Assembly (NCBI GenBank): GCA_000421065.1 | Contig: ATWD01000001.1 | Coordinates: 4,146,001-4,210,000 of the forward strand | Length of the DNA stretch: 64,000 bases | Source of the DNA: Acidobacteriaceae bacterium TAA 166 | GTDB taxonomy: Bacteria; Acidobacteriota; Terriglobia; Terriglobales; Acidobacteriaceae | Direction: 5' to 3' | Shown: positions 17,926 through 26,664 of the stretch, in pieces | Layout of the letters: every line of letters begins with the position of its first letter | Position numbering within the stretch: position 1 is the first letter of the stretch | Position numbers and translations under genes: made by a program | The notes under the pieces: model-generated | Told to the model about the DNA's origin: nothing | The model's input: the letters and a program-made list of their open reading frames with translations, nothing else | Databases searched by the model: none

Positions 17926-17995
17926 ATGCTGGCCTGCCGACCGGGCCCACTGCGCTCGGCCACCCCACGCGCAGTGAGCCCGCGCGGCAGCGCTG
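17926..17995. repeat. Fold-back repeat, copy C (short form)
   Basis: About 70 bp keeping only the outer arms: GGCCTGCCGACCGGGCCCAC joined through CACCCCACGCGC to GTGAGCCCGCGCGGCAGCGC. The middle and inner arms are missing. It lies 15 bp after the rsmI stop, in the convergent gap with the prenyl synthase gene. Confidence 0.75.
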
Positions 17996-17999
17996 TCTT

Positions 18000-18938
18000 C
18001 TAATGCGTACGTTCTACGAGATAAGTAGCGAGCGATTTGAGCGCGTCGGCGTTCGAGCCGAAGGGCTCGAGCGCGGCGAAGGCGTCGGCGATCAGCTCCT
18101 GCGCGTCCTTCAGAGAGCGCTCGACACCGAAGACGGCGGGCCAGGTGGCCTTGATGCTTGCCGTATCCTTGCCGGCGGTCTTGCCCAGCTCCTCCGAACT
18201 TTGCGTCATGTCGAGCACGTCGTCGACGATCTGGAAGGCGAGGCCGGCCTTCTCCCCGAAGGTGCGCAGACGTCCGATGGTGTCGGCGTGGAAGTCGTGA
18301 TCGGTGTGGGCGAGCCCGTAGATGCCGCCGGAGACGATGCTGGTGGTGATGAGGGCTCCGGTCTTAGCGCGATGGATGGATTCGACCAGCTCGGCGGTGG
18401 GCTGCCTGCCTTCGGACTCGATGTCGACGACCTGGCCGCCGATCATGCCGGGAGGAAGCGGGCTGTGCGTGCCGACGCCTGTGCCGATGGCGAGCGCGAC
18501 CTCGCGCAGGACGGAGACGGTAGTCGCGGGCGGAGCGGGGAGCTGCGAGAGGGTTTGGAAGGCGAGGGTCTGGAGAGCATCGCCGGTGAGGATGGCGATG
18601 GCTTCGCCGAAGACGACGTGGCAGGTGGGCTGGCCGCGGCGAAGATCGTCGTTATCGAGTGCGGGGAGATCGTCGTGGATCAGGGAGTAGGTGTGGATCA
18701 TCTCGATGGCGGCGCCGAGGTCGGCGGCTCCCGAGGGAATCTCGCCGGCGGCGGCGGTCATGCGCGCGGCCTCCATCGCAAGGATGGGGCGAAGACGCTT
18801 GCCGCCGGCGAAGACGGAGTGGCGCATGGCGCGGTGGATGGAGTGGGGAAGGGTGTCGGGGGAGGGAAGCAGGCGCTCGAGAGCAGCGTCGGTCAGCTCG
18901 ACGCCGGAGCGAAGAATGTCTTGTACGGAGGGGTTCAT
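18000..18938 (-). CDS. Polyprenyl synthetase, farnesyl/geranyl diphosphate synthase type
   Basis: 312 residues. The first aspartate-rich motif is LIHDDLPALDNDDLRRG and the second is VDDVLD (FQIVDDVLDMTQ), with GGKRLRPIL before and GQVVDIESEG between. The spacing DDxxxxD in the first motif is the bacterial IspA type. It condenses isopentenyl diphosphate with allylic substrates in the cytoplasm, supplying precursors for undecaprenyl phosphate, quinones or hopanoids. Start ATG at 18936-18938. Product chain length is inferred only from the short-chain IspA resemblance. Confidence 0.92.
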   Translation of the reverse strand: MNPSVQDILRSGVELTDAALERLLPSPDTLPHSIHRAMRHSVFAGGKRLRPILAMEAARMTAAAGEIPSGAADLGAAIEMIHTYSLIHDDLPALDNDDLRRGQPTCHVVFGEAIAILTGDALQTLAFQTLSQLPAPPATTVSVLREVALAIGTGVGTHSPLPPGMIGGQVVDIESEGRQPTAELVESIHRAKTGALITTSIVSGGIYGLAHTDHDFHADTIGRLRTFGEKAGLAFQIVDDVLDMTQSSEELGKTAGKDTASIKATWPAVFGVERSLKDAQELIADAFAALEPFGSNADALKSLATYLVERTH

Positions 18939-19020
18939 CTGAGACCGATGATAAATCAGCGGCCGTAGCAGAAACGTGTGTATGGATCGTGAATCGCACG
19001 GAAAGGCAAGTCGATTCGCC

Positions 19021-20742
19021 TCAGGCCATCTGCGGTCTGCGACGCAGGAGGAGCAGAAGGAGGAGGGAGAGCGCGGAGAGCGCGTAGCCGATCCACTGGT
19101 CAGGCAGCGTGGCGTAGGTGATTTGGATGTGGGAGATTCCGGCGGGAAGAGGAAGGGCGATGAGGCCGTCTTTGCGGGGCAGGCGCGTAGGGAGATCTGT
19201 CCTGTTGCGAGTGACGCGCCAGGCGGGGTAGCTGCGCAGGTTGAGGATGAGCGTGGCGGGGGATGGAAGCGAGAGGTCCAACTGGTGCGGCGCGGGGCCA
19301 GGAGTGGCTGGAGAAGGCGCGGTCGAGGCCGCGGAGGGGGCTAACCAGTAGCCGGGGTTTTGCTGGTTGAGCGCGTCGTTATCGGCTCCGATGGGGGTGT
19401 ACTCGTCGGTGGGGTCGGTGCCGGGGTTTGCGGAGCGAAAGACCTCGAGGCGGGCGGGGACGGTGTCCTCGGGATAGCAGCGCTGCCGGAAGAAGTGGTC
19501 GGAGGCGAGTCCCATGCTGGCTGCGGCGAGCAGAGCTAGGGCGAAGGTTCGGGTGGGGCTGAGGCGGACTCTGGAGAGTGCCAGGGCCAGGGCGAAGGCG
19601 AAGACGGTCGCGAGCACGGCCAGCAGACGCCAGGGGAACTGGAGGAAGCTGAGCTCGGGGAGGTAGCGCCAGAGAGGGGCGGAGAGTGGCGTGAGCAGGA
19701 AGACGATTGCGCCGGTGAGGACGGAGAGGGGGAGACTGAGGTTTTGGATTGCCTGTGGTGAGAGCGGATTTAGGGGGTGGGGATTGAGTCGGTCCTGTTG
19801 GTCTTGACGGTCTTGATCCTGCTGGCCTCTGGGGTCTCTGAGGGATACGAGGGTGGCGAGCGTGAGGGCGACGAGGACGAGGGCGACGAGGGAGGCGAGG
19901 TGAAGGACGAGGTCGTGGTCGGGATCGGAGGTGCGGTGGAAGAGGAAGTTGTCCTGGGGGCGGAGGCCGGGGAGGATCGCCATCCTAATCTGGACGAAGC
20001 GGCGTTCGTAGGCTGCGGGGACGAGGTAGAAGGAGGCGAGGCCGAGGCCGAGGAGGAGTCCTGCGGCTGAGTGCAGGGCAAGCGCTGCCCGGGATGGTTC
20101 GGTGTGGTTGGAGGCTTTGGTGGTTTTGCGCCGCAGGGTTGCATAGCCGATGCGCAGGAGAAGGATCAGAGCCAGGGTGTAGCAGCCCATGACTGCTGCT
20201 GGGGCGTTGGTGAGCCACAGAAGAGCTATGGGGAGCGCGATTCGGGGGATGGAGATGCGGCGTTCGAGGGAGGCGTGGAGCAGGAGGGGGAACCAGGCAG
20301 CGGCGAGCAGCTCGGCGTAGGCGGTGCGTTCGTAGGCCGTGTAGAGGGTGTAGGGATTAGAGAGGTAGACGGCTGCTGCTACCAGCGCGGCATTGGGCGT
20401 GGTGGAGCGGCGGGCGACGAGATAGAGCGATGCACCGGCCGCGGTGAGCGCGAGCCAGGTGTAGGCCACAGGGGTCCAGGCCCAGGGCATGAGCAGGCCG
20501 AGCAGAGCGCCCAGGAGCCAGGAGAGTGGAGGGTAGAAGACGAAGCGGGGCTCGCCGGCGTTCCAGGCGGGGGTGAAGGCCCAGTGCGGGTGGAGGGTTC
20601 CGTGGGTGAGCTGGCGGGCAGCCTCGAACCAGTTGATAAGGTGGAAATCAAAGTCGTGCCCGCAGGAGCAGCCGCGAAGGAGGAAGGGAAGGACGACGAT
20701 GAACGCGGCCAGAGGCAGGATGAGGAGTAGCCGGCGTTCCAT
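19021..20742 (-). CDS. Large multispanning membrane protein (6-pyruvoyl-tetrahydropterin-synthase-related / GT-C-like)
   Basis: 573 residues with roughly 11-12 hydrophobic segments. The start MERRLLLILPLAAFIVVLPFLL leads into RGCSCGHDFDFHLINWFEAARQ, a membrane-proximal acidic pattern seen in GT-C-like and 6-PTPS-related membrane proteins. FYPPLSWLLGALLG and NPYTLYTAYERTAYAELLA also fit that group. A soluble beta-rich part follows near residues 440-545, with a final helix and the basic tail RRRPQMA. About residues 308-335 form a Gln/Asp/Pro-rich loop. It may be a lipid-linked sugar transferase or a YfhO-like protein; the activity is unproven. Confidence 0.7.
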   Translation of the reverse strand: MERRLLLILPLAAFIVVLPFLLRGCSCGHDFDFHLINWFEAARQLTHGTLHPHWAFTPAWNAGEPRFVFYPPLSWLLGALLGLLMPWAWTPVAYTWLALTAAGASLYLVARRSTTPNAALVAAAVYLSNPYTLYTAYERTAYAELLAAAWFPLLLHASLERRISIPRIALPIALLWLTNAPAAVMGCYTLALILLLRIGYATLRRKTTKASNHTEPSRAALALHSAAGLLLGLGLASFYLVPAAYERRFVQIRMAILPGLRPQDNFLFHRTSDPDHDLVLHLASLVALVLVALTLATLVSLRDPRGQQDQDRQDQQDRLNPHPLNPLSPQAIQNLSLPLSVLTGAIVFLLTPLSAPLWRYLPELSFLQFPWRLLAVLATVFAFALALALSRVRLSPTRTFALALLAAASMGLASDHFFRQRCYPEDTVPARLEVFRSANPGTDPTDEYTPIGADNDALNQQNPGYWLAPSAASTAPSPATPGPAPHQLDLSLPSPATLILNLRSYPAWRVTRNRTDLPTRLPRKDGLIALPLPAGISHIQITYATLPDQWIGYALSALSLLLLLLLRRRPQMA

Positions 20743-20782
20743 CTTCCTAGTGTAGCGAGAGTGGTGGTAGATTCCACCTCAT

Positions 20783-20868
20783 TGCGCTGCCGCACGGGCG
20801 CCCTGCGCGGGCGACGGTCACGAAGTGACCGCTCCACGCGCAGTGGGCCCGTGCGGCAGGCCATCGCC
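20783..20868. repeat. Fold-back repeat, copy D (collapsed, single core)
   Basis: Contains both GC-rich outer arms (GCGCTGCCGCACGGGCGCCC and CAGTGGGCCCGTGCGGCAGG) and a single palindromic core GGTCACGAAGTGACC, as if the two middle arms had recombined and deleted the inner part. It lies between two tandem minus-strand genes, about 100 bp beyond the stop of the YXWGXW gene. Confidence 0.8.
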
Positions 20869-20920
20869 TTTATTCCAAAAATCGCAAATGAATTTGTCGA
20901 TACTGCTTAGAGAGGAGGAC

Positions 20921-20953
20921 AAAAAAGGGCTGGATCGGATGATCCAGCCCTTT
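20921..20953 (-). terminator. Rho-independent terminator of the YXWGXW gene
   Basis: On the minus strand AAAGGGCTGGATC pairs with GATCCAGCCCTTT (4-nt loop) and runs into TTTTTT. It starts 18 bp after the stop codon. Confidence 0.88.
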
Positions 20954-20970
20954 CTCTCGATCAACTGCGA

Positions 20971-21897
20971 TTAGCGATGACCGCCGCCGCCGCCGTGTCC
21001 ACCGCCGCCATGGAAGCCTCCGCCTCCACCGCCGTGGAATCCACCGCCGCCGCCGAAGCTTCCGCGAGATCCGCCGAAGTTGCCGCCGCTGGGCGCTCCG
21101 TGGAATCCACCCTGGCTACCGCCGAAGCTGCCGCCCGGGCGGGAGGCTCCGTTGAAGCTGCCACGGTTGCCGCCGAAGTTCGAACCCGAGGCGAAGCCAC
21201 GCTGTGTGCCCGTGTTGCCGCCGAAGCGATTCGACGAGACGTTGGTGGCTCCATGGAATCCGCCGAAGTTGCTGCGTGTTCCCTGGGCGAAGCTGTTGCC
21301 GCGGTTGTTGAAGTACGATCCACGGTTGCCGGCGAAGTTGCTGCCGCGATTTGCCCAGCTCGAGCCTCCGGGCCGGCCGTCAAAGTGTCCGGCGTAAGGA
21401 CGGTTGTAGGCGTATCCGCCATGCCATCCGGGGCCGAAGTGGTTGTAGGCGCGGTTGTACCAGAAGTGTCCACCACCCCAGTATCCGCCGTAGAAGCCTA
21501 TGCCGAAGTAGCCGAAGCCGTAGTTGATGCCCCCGTAGTAGCCGACGTTCGGGCCCCAGTAGCCGGCGTTCCAGAAGTAGCCGCCGGTGCCGTAGCCCCA
21601 GTATCCAGGTGTCCAGAGGGCGTTGGTGTAGGGAGGAAGCACCCACGCGCCGTCGACCCACTGGTAGCCGTCACCGGTCCAGGCCCAGTAGCCGGGAGTC
21701 CAGATGTAGCCGTCGCCGGGAATTTCGGGCTGCGCGTAGACCGGGATGGCAGGGGGCGCGATGGCCACGGAGACGAAGACTCCGGCTTGCGCGGGGGTGG
21801 GAGAGAGGAGGGCGGCCCCGGTAAGGAGGGTAGCTCCCATCGCTACAGCCAGCCCGGCGGCTCCGAATGCGTTGCGAACTTTACGGAAGAGATTCAT
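20971..21897 (-). CDS. Secreted YXWGXW-repeat, glycine-rich protein
   Basis: 308 residues with a clear signal peptide (cleavage near TPAQA-GVFVS). The first half has aromatic repeats of the YxWxPGYW type (YIWTPGYWAW, ALWTPGYWGY, YFWNAGYWGP), the YXWGXW motif. The second half is Gly/Asn/Ser/Phe-rich (for example GGSFGGSQGGFHG) and ends in a Gly/His run, HGGGGHGGGGGHR. It is probably a periplasmic or surface structural protein. The His-rich tail could bind metal, though nothing else supports that. It is divergent from murC and has its own terminator. Confidence 0.85.
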   Translation of the reverse strand: MNLFRKVRNAFGAAGLAVAMGATLLTGAALLSPTPAQAGVFVSVAIAPPAIPVYAQPEIPGDGYIWTPGYWAWTGDGYQWVDGAWVLPPYTNALWTPGYWGYGTGGYFWNAGYWGPNVGYYGGINYGFGYFGIGFYGGYWGGGHFWYNRAYNHFGPGWHGGYAYNRPYAGHFDGRPGGSSWANRGSNFAGNRGSYFNNRGNSFAQGTRSNFGGFHGATNVSSNRFGGNTGTQRGFASGSNFGGNRGSFNGASRPGGSFGGSQGGFHGAPSGGNFGGSRGSFGGGGGFHGGGGGGFHGGGGHGGGGGHR

Positions 21898-22357
21898 TGC
21901 CTGCCTTCGCCAGCCGATCCTTCGTTTTGCCCTACCGAACTGGGGCTTCGCGGATCGCCGGCCGAGGTTCCTGCCCGCCTTGCCATGAGCGGATCAGGCA
22001 CTCATATTATTAGACCCAAAGTACGGGAAATCGTTGCGCGGATGTGAATGATGATTCATTGTTTGGTTTTTGTGCTTGTGTTTTGTTGGGTTTGGTGGTT
22101 CTCGCAAGCCGTTTCGGCGAGGGATCCTTGTTTCTCCGCGCCATCGAATTCGGGGGACGCCCGCAGCTGAATCTCGATGCGATGAAAAGGATCTTTGGCC
22201 GGGAAGAGAAACTCAGGTCCTTCGACTCCGCTACGCTTCGCTCAGGATGACACCCTTGGAGAGGCGGAGAGCTTCAAAGAATATGTCGATCCATAATCCA
22301 TATAAGATAGGGCGCTGTTTCCATAGAGCGCTGTTTCCAGTCTTGTTAGAGTGGGAT
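21898..22357. other. 460-bp divergent intergenic region
   Basis: Holds the promoters of the YXWGXW gene (minus) and murC (plus). It contains a T/G-rich stretch near 22060-22110, one copy of the short TCAGGATGACAC repeat (22215-22254) and a 12-bp direct repeat GCGCTGTTTCCA at 22312-22323 and 22328-22339, shortly before murC. No gene with support was found; an in-frame leftward extension of murC crosses the repeat and is unlikely to be used. Confidence 0.6.
22215..22254. repeat. Dispersed short repeat (CGCTCAGGATGACAC family), copy 3
   Basis: AGGTCCTTCGACTCCG...CTTCGCTCAGGATGACAC. It is the closest copy to the one at 3098, located upstream of murC. Confidence 0.6.
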
Positions 22358-23755
22358 ATGCCCGTTCCTTCTCCTGCCGCCAGCCAGCTTTTCTTTGCTC
22401 CCACGCTTCGGATTCACTTCATTGGGATCGGCGGGATTGGGATGAGTGGGATCGCGGAGATTCTGCTGACGATGGGGTATGCGGTCTCGGGCAGCGATCT
22501 TCGGCGTTCGCCGGTGACGGACCGTCTGGTGGGGCTGGGAGCACGAATCTTCGAGGGCCATGCTGCTGCGAATGCCGCTGGAAGTGATGTGGTGGTGACG
22601 AGCTCGGCGGTGAGCGCGACGAATCCCGAGGTGATGGAGGCGCGGGCACGGAAGGTTCCGGTGATTCAGCGGGCGGAGATGCTGGCCGAGCTGATGCGGC
22701 TGAAGTATGGCATCGCCGTGGCCGGAATGCACGGCAAGACGACGACGACCAGCATGGTGGCGTCGGTGCTGGCGGCGGGCGGACTGGACCCGACGGTGGT
22801 GGTGGGTGGACGGGTGAATGCGCTGGGGTCGAATGCGAGGCTGGGGAACTCGCAGTACCTGGTGGCGGAGGCGGATGAGAGCGACCGCTCGTTCCTGAAG
22901 CTGTCGCCGGTGCTGGGGGTGGTGACCAATCTCGACCGCGAGCACATGGACTGCTACCGGGATATGGCGGATGTGGAGGCGGCTTTTGTGGAGTTTATGG
23001 ACCGCATGCCGTTTTACGGGGCTTCGGTGGCCTGCGTGGACAATGCTCTGCTGCGGGCGGTGCTGCCCAAGGTAAGGCGGAGGCTCTATACCTATGGCGA
23101 GAGCGCGGATGCGGACTTCCGCATGGGGATGCTGGAGCGGGATGGGGTGGGGCTGGCGAGGTTCGAGGTGAGCTACCGGGGGGCGTCGATGGGGCCGTTC
23201 TGTCTGCATGTTCCGGGGCGGCATAACGTGCTGAATGCGACGGCGGCGGTGGCGGTCGGGGTGCAGCTGGGGGTTGCTCCGGAGCAGGTCGCTGTGGGGC
23301 TCGACAACTTTCGTGGGGTGGACCGCAGGTTCCAGGTGAAGGGACAGGCGGGGGGCGTGACGGTGGTGGATGACTATGGGCATCATCCGACGGAGGTGAG
23401 GGCGACGCTCCAGGCGGCGCGGGAGTGCGGCTATGGCCGGGTTCTGGTGCTGTTTCAGCCGCACCGCTATACGCGCACCCGCGACCTGATGCCGGAGTTT
23501 GCCGGAGCCTTTGGGGATGCGGACCGGGTGGAGATTCTGGATATCTATGCTGCCAGCGAGGAGCCGATCGCCGGGGTGACGGGCGAGGCCCTGGTGAAGG
23601 CAGTGGGGCGTGATGGGGTGAGGTATGCGGTTTCGGTGGGGGAGGCCGTGGAGGCGCTGGCCCGGGAGGCGCGGGAGGGCGATGTGATCCTAACGATGGG
23701 GGCTGGGAACGTCTCGCAGGCCTCGGGTTTGCTGTTGGAGAGGCTGGGCGGATAG
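22358..23755 (+). CDS. murC: UDP-N-acetylmuramate-L-alanine ligase
   Basis: 465 residues. It adds L-Ala to UDP-MurNAc in the cytoplasm with ATP. Rossmann motif HFIGIGGIGMSGIAEIL at the N-terminus, P-loop GMHGKTTTTSM, then NLDREHMDCYRDM, VPGRHNVLNATAAVAV, DDYGHHPTEVRATL and the C-terminal LFQPHRYTRT. I chose ATG 22358 (MPVPSPAASQLFFAP), which gives the usual family length; the frame is open further left but only through intergenic repeat. It opens the division/wall run murC-ftsQ-ftsA-ftsZ; murB and ddl, often placed between murC and ftsQ, are not here. Confidence 0.95.
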   Translation: MPVPSPAASQLFFAPTLRIHFIGIGGIGMSGIAEILLTMGYAVSGSDLRRSPVTDRLVGLGARIFEGHAAANAAGSDVVVTSSAVSATNPEVMEARARKVPVIQRAEMLAELMRLKYGIAVAGMHGKTTTTSMVASVLAAGGLDPTVVVGGRVNALGSNARLGNSQYLVAEADESDRSFLKLSPVLGVVTNLDREHMDCYRDMADVEAAFVEFMDRMPFYGASVACVDNALLRAVLPKVRRRLYTYGESADADFRMGMLERDGVGLARFEVSYRGASMGPFCLHVPGRHNVLNATAAVAVGVQLGVAPEQVAVGLDNFRGVDRRFQVKGQAGGVTVVDDYGHHPTEVRATLQAARECGYGRVLVLFQPHRYTRTRDLMPEFAGAFGDADRVEILDIYAASEEPIAGVTGEALVKAVGRDGVRYAVSVGEAVEALAREAREGDVILTMGAGNVSQASGLLLERLGG

Positions 23756-23760
23756 AGAAA

Positions 23761-23800
23761 GGCGATGGTCTGCTGGCCGGGCCCACTGTGCGGCAGCGCC
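23761..23800. repeat. Fold-back repeat, copy E (short form)
   Basis: GGCGATGGTCTGCTGGCCGG followed by GCCCACTGTGCGGCAGCGCC: outer arms only, about 40 bp, starting 5 bp after the murC stop. The rest of the gap before ftsQ shows no other structure. Confidence 0.7.
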
Positions 23801-23973
23801 AAGCCTCTACGGCCGGGAGCATATACCAGATTCGGGGGAGTGACAGGGGAGATGAGTTCCTGAAAGGGTACAAGGGGAGAACTTCGGGTCTCGAGCGCCG
23901 TGCCGGCGGGATATAGTCAGGATGGCGATTCTCGCGGCCCTGCTCAGGTTTGCGAAGAGACGATGGATCTTCG

Positions 23974-25287
23974 ATGCGTGCTGCGACGGTGCTGGAGGCG
24001 CCGGAGCCCGAATCTGCGTTCAGGGCAGCGCACGCGCCCGAAGACGAATATCAGCCGAAGAGGATGATGCCCCGCGAGTTCACAGACTACGAAGAGGAGC
24101 TGGACGACGACACGCTGCCGGGACGGCGGCGGCAGGCGGGCGTCCGGGTAAAGCTGCGCGGAGGTCTGCCGCGGTCACGCGGGGGCAGGATTGCGGTCGC
24201 TGCCGGGGTGCTGATGCTGGCCGGCGTGTGCGCGGCGATGGTGTGGGTGGCGAAGAACGCGATCCTGCACGATGAACGATTTTTGATTCCGTCGGCCAGC
24301 TCGATCGAGACGATCGGCAACGCGCATGTGCCGCGGGCGGAGCTGGTGAGCCTGTTTGGCGAGGATATCGAGCGCAACATCTTTCGCGTGCCGCTGGAGG
24401 AGCGAAGGGCAGAGCTCGAGGAGCTGCCCTGGGTGGAGCATGCGACGGTGATGCGGCTGCTGCCGAACCATCTGCGCGTGGCGGTGGTGGAGAGGACGCC
24501 GGCGGCGTTCGTGCGCCAGGGCAATCACATCGGTTTGGTGGATGCGAACGGCGTTCTGCTGGAGATGCCGGCGGGGGGGAAGGCGGAGGAGCACTACTCG
24601 TTTCCGGTGGTGACGGGACTGGCAGCGAAGGATCCGTTGTCGCTGCGGGCGGCGCGGATGAAGCTGTACTCGCGGTTCACGGCGGACCTGGATGGGGAAG
24701 GCGGGAAGGTCTCGGAGAAGTTGAGCGAGGTGGACCTGTCGGACCCGGAGGACGTGCGCGCGGTGGTTCCGGATAAGGCCGGCGAGGTGATGGTTCACTT
24801 CGGCGAGGACAACTTTCTGGACCGCTATAAGAAGTTTGAAGAGCACCTGCCGGAGTGGAGGCAGCAGTATCCGCACCTGGCGTCGGTGGATATGCGGTAT
24901 GAGCGGCAGGTGGTGCTGGAGATGCAGCCGGGGACGGCGGCTCCTGTGAATGGGGAGCAGGTGGCTGCGCCTGCGGCTCCAGCGGAGAAGCCCGCGGCGG
25001 AAAAACCGGAAGCGAAGGCCTCGTCGGCGGCGATCCAGGCCGCGGCGGCGAAGAAGAAGCCTGCTGCGAAGGCTGGGACGAAGCCTGCCAAGCCTGCGGT
25101 GAAGAAGGCCGCGCCGGCGAAGAGTGGTGGAAGGGCCGAGACCGAGCCTACCACTGCAGGGCATTCTACTGCGGTGAAGGCTACCGGAGGGTCGTTCTGG
25201 GTACAGCCGAAGAAAGTGATGGTGCAGGCGGGGCCGGGCTCGAATACAACGGTTAAGTATCCTCCGGCGCAGGTGGTTCAACCATGA
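23974..25287 (+). CDS. ftsQ: Cell division protein FtsQ
   Basis: 437 residues from the ATG at 23974; a TTG at 23950 is possible. A cytoplasmic N-terminus with acidic stretch and basic patch (GRRRQAGVRVKLRGGLPRSR) leads to one membrane helix (RIAVAAGVLMLAGVCAAMVWV). The POTRA domain then starts at IETIGNAHVPRAELVSLFGEDI, followed by the FtsQ core (LPWVEHATVMRLLPNHLRVAVVERTPAAF). It scaffolds FtsB/FtsL in the divisome. Unusual is the last ~110 residues, a Lys/Ala/Pro-rich periplasmic tail (AAAKKKPAAKAGTKPAKP). It overlaps ftsA by 4 bp (ATGA). Confidence 0.9.
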   Translation: MRAATVLEAPEPESAFRAAHAPEDEYQPKRMMPREFTDYEEELDDDTLPGRRRQAGVRVKLRGGLPRSRGGRIAVAAGVLMLAGVCAAMVWVAKNAILHDERFLIPSASSIETIGNAHVPRAELVSLFGEDIERNIFRVPLEERRAELEELPWVEHATVMRLLPNHLRVAVVERTPAAFVRQGNHIGLVDANGVLLEMPAGGKAEEHYSFPVVTGLAAKDPLSLRAARMKLYSRFTADLDGEGGKVSEKLSEVDLSDPEDVRAVVPDKAGEVMVHFGEDNFLDRYKKFEEHLPEWRQQYPHLASVDMRYERQVVLEMQPGTAAPVNGEQVAAPAAPAEKPAAEKPEAKASSAAIQAAAAKKKPAAKAGTKPAKPAVKKAAPAKSGGRAETEPTTAGHSTAVKATGGSFWVQPKKVMVQAGPGSNTTVKYPPAQVVQP

Positions 25288-26516
25288 AGAATCAGAAGCC
25301 AGAGAACCTGATTACGGTCCTGGACGCGGGCAGCACGAAGAGTTGTGTGTTGGTGGCGGAGCTGCAGGACGGCGTGCTGCGCTATCGCGGGCATGGCGTG
25401 GAACGGTCGCTGGGCATGCGCAAGGGGCTGATCGCCGAGCTGGGTCCGGCGGCCGAGGCGATCAACCGCGCGGCGCTGACGGCGGAGCGCACGGCCAAGG
25501 CGGGAATCGAGACGGCTGTCGTCGGGATTGGCGGAACGCATGTGCGCGGGATGAACTCGCGCGGTGGCATCAGCCTGGGCAGCCGGATGCGGGAGATTAC
25601 GCGTGAAGAGGTAAGGGCCGCGGTCGATCGGGCGCGCAGCGTGGCGCTGCCTGCGGACCGCGAGGTGCTGCACCTTCTGCCGCAGGAGTTCATCCTGGAC
25701 GATCAGCCGGGGATTCACGACCCGATTGGGATGGTGGGGAATAAGCTCGAGGTGAATCTGCACCTTTCGACGTGCTCGGGAGGCGTGGCGCAGAGCGTGA
25801 TTACGTGCGCGAACCGCGCCGGTCTCGAGGTGTTGGACACGGTGTACGAGGGGATTGCCTCGGCCGAGGCGGTGCTGTCGGCCGATGAGCGGGAGCTGGG
25901 CGTGTGCGTCGCCGATATCGGGGCGAGCACGACGGAGCTGGCAATCTTCTTCGAGGGCTCGGTGGCGCACACGGCGGTGCTGCCGATCGGCGGCGACCAC
26001 TTCACGAACGACCTCGCTGTTGGGCTGCATGTGACGGTGGAAGAGGCCGAGTATCTGAAGAGGACCTACGGCCACTGCGTGGTGACGGCGATTCCGCAGA
26101 TGAACGAGATCGAGGTGGGGGGAAATCTTACGATCTCGGGCGGCCAGCCGGCGCGGATGGTGCGGCAGAGGTTCCTGGCGGAGATTCTGGAGCCGCGGGC
26201 GCGGGAGCTGTTCACGATGATGCGCGACAATCTGCGGCAGGGCGGGGTGCTGGAGGCGCTGGGCGCGGGCTGCGTCTTCACAGGAGGCGGAGCAATGATT
26301 GCCGGGCTGCTGGACAATGCGGAGAGCCTGCTGCGGGTTCCGGCGCGGATCGGCTACCCAGTGCCGCTGTCGAAGATGCCGGAGGAGCTGGTGAAGCCGG
26401 AGTACTCGGCGGTGATCGGGATGCTGCTCTACACGCACCGGACCCAGGTTCGGAAGGCGAGCGAGGAGCAGGGGCTGCGATCGAAGCTGAAGGCGATCTT
26501 CGCGGGGAGTTTCTAG
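25284..26516 (+). CDS. ftsA: Cell division protein FtsA
   Basis: 410 residues, an actin-fold ATPase that tethers FtsZ to the membrane. Phosphate-1 motif VLDAGSTKSCVLVAEL, 1C domain region GIGGTHVRGMNSRGGISL, phosphate-2 CVADIGASTTELAIF, adenosine motif VFTGGGAMIAGLLD. The C-terminal amphipathic membrane-binding helix is present (EQGLRSKLKAIFAGSF). The start overlaps the ftsQ stop as ATGA. A short fold-back repeat separates it from ftsZ. Confidence 0.95.
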   Translation: MKNQKPENLITVLDAGSTKSCVLVAELQDGVLRYRGHGVERSLGMRKGLIAELGPAAEAINRAALTAERTAKAGIETAVVGIGGTHVRGMNSRGGISLGSRMREITREEVRAAVDRARSVALPADREVLHLLPQEFILDDQPGIHDPIGMVGNKLEVNLHLSTCSGGVAQSVITCANRAGLEVLDTVYEGIASAEAVLSADERELGVCVADIGASTTELAIFFEGSVAHTAVLPIGGDHFTNDLAVGLHVTVEEAEYLKRTYGHCVVTAIPQMNEIEVGGNLTISGGQPARMVRQRFLAEILEPRARELFTMMRDNLRQGGVLEALGAGCVFTGGGAMIAGLLDNAESLLRVPARIGYPVPLSKMPEELVKPEYSAVIGMLLYTHRTQVRKASEEQGLRSKLKAIFAGSF

Positions 26517-26524
26517 GGATTTAG

Positions 26525-26562
26525 GGCGATGGCCTGCCGCGCAGGTGCCCGCGCGGCAGCGC
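26525..26562. repeat. Fold-back repeat, copy F (shortest form)
   Basis: GGCGATGGCCTGCCGCGCAG next to GTGCCCGCGCGGCAGCGC, 8 bp after the ftsA stop. The arms CTGCCGCGC and GCGCGGCAG form a compact hairpin between ftsA and ftsZ, so it could tune the relative expression of the two. Confidence 0.7.
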
Positions 26563-26664
26563 AATTGCCTTCTGAACCAGCGTGGGTACTCGCATGGTGG
26601 AAAAGTGGGATGCGCCGCTTCTTGAGATAGTGTGAGAATTAGTTAGCGAAGGAGTGCTGCCTCG

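Noticed and set aside
22070..22357. Longer MurC start
   Set aside because: The extension translates a dispersed repeat and intergenic sequence; the ATG at 22358 gives the usual family length.
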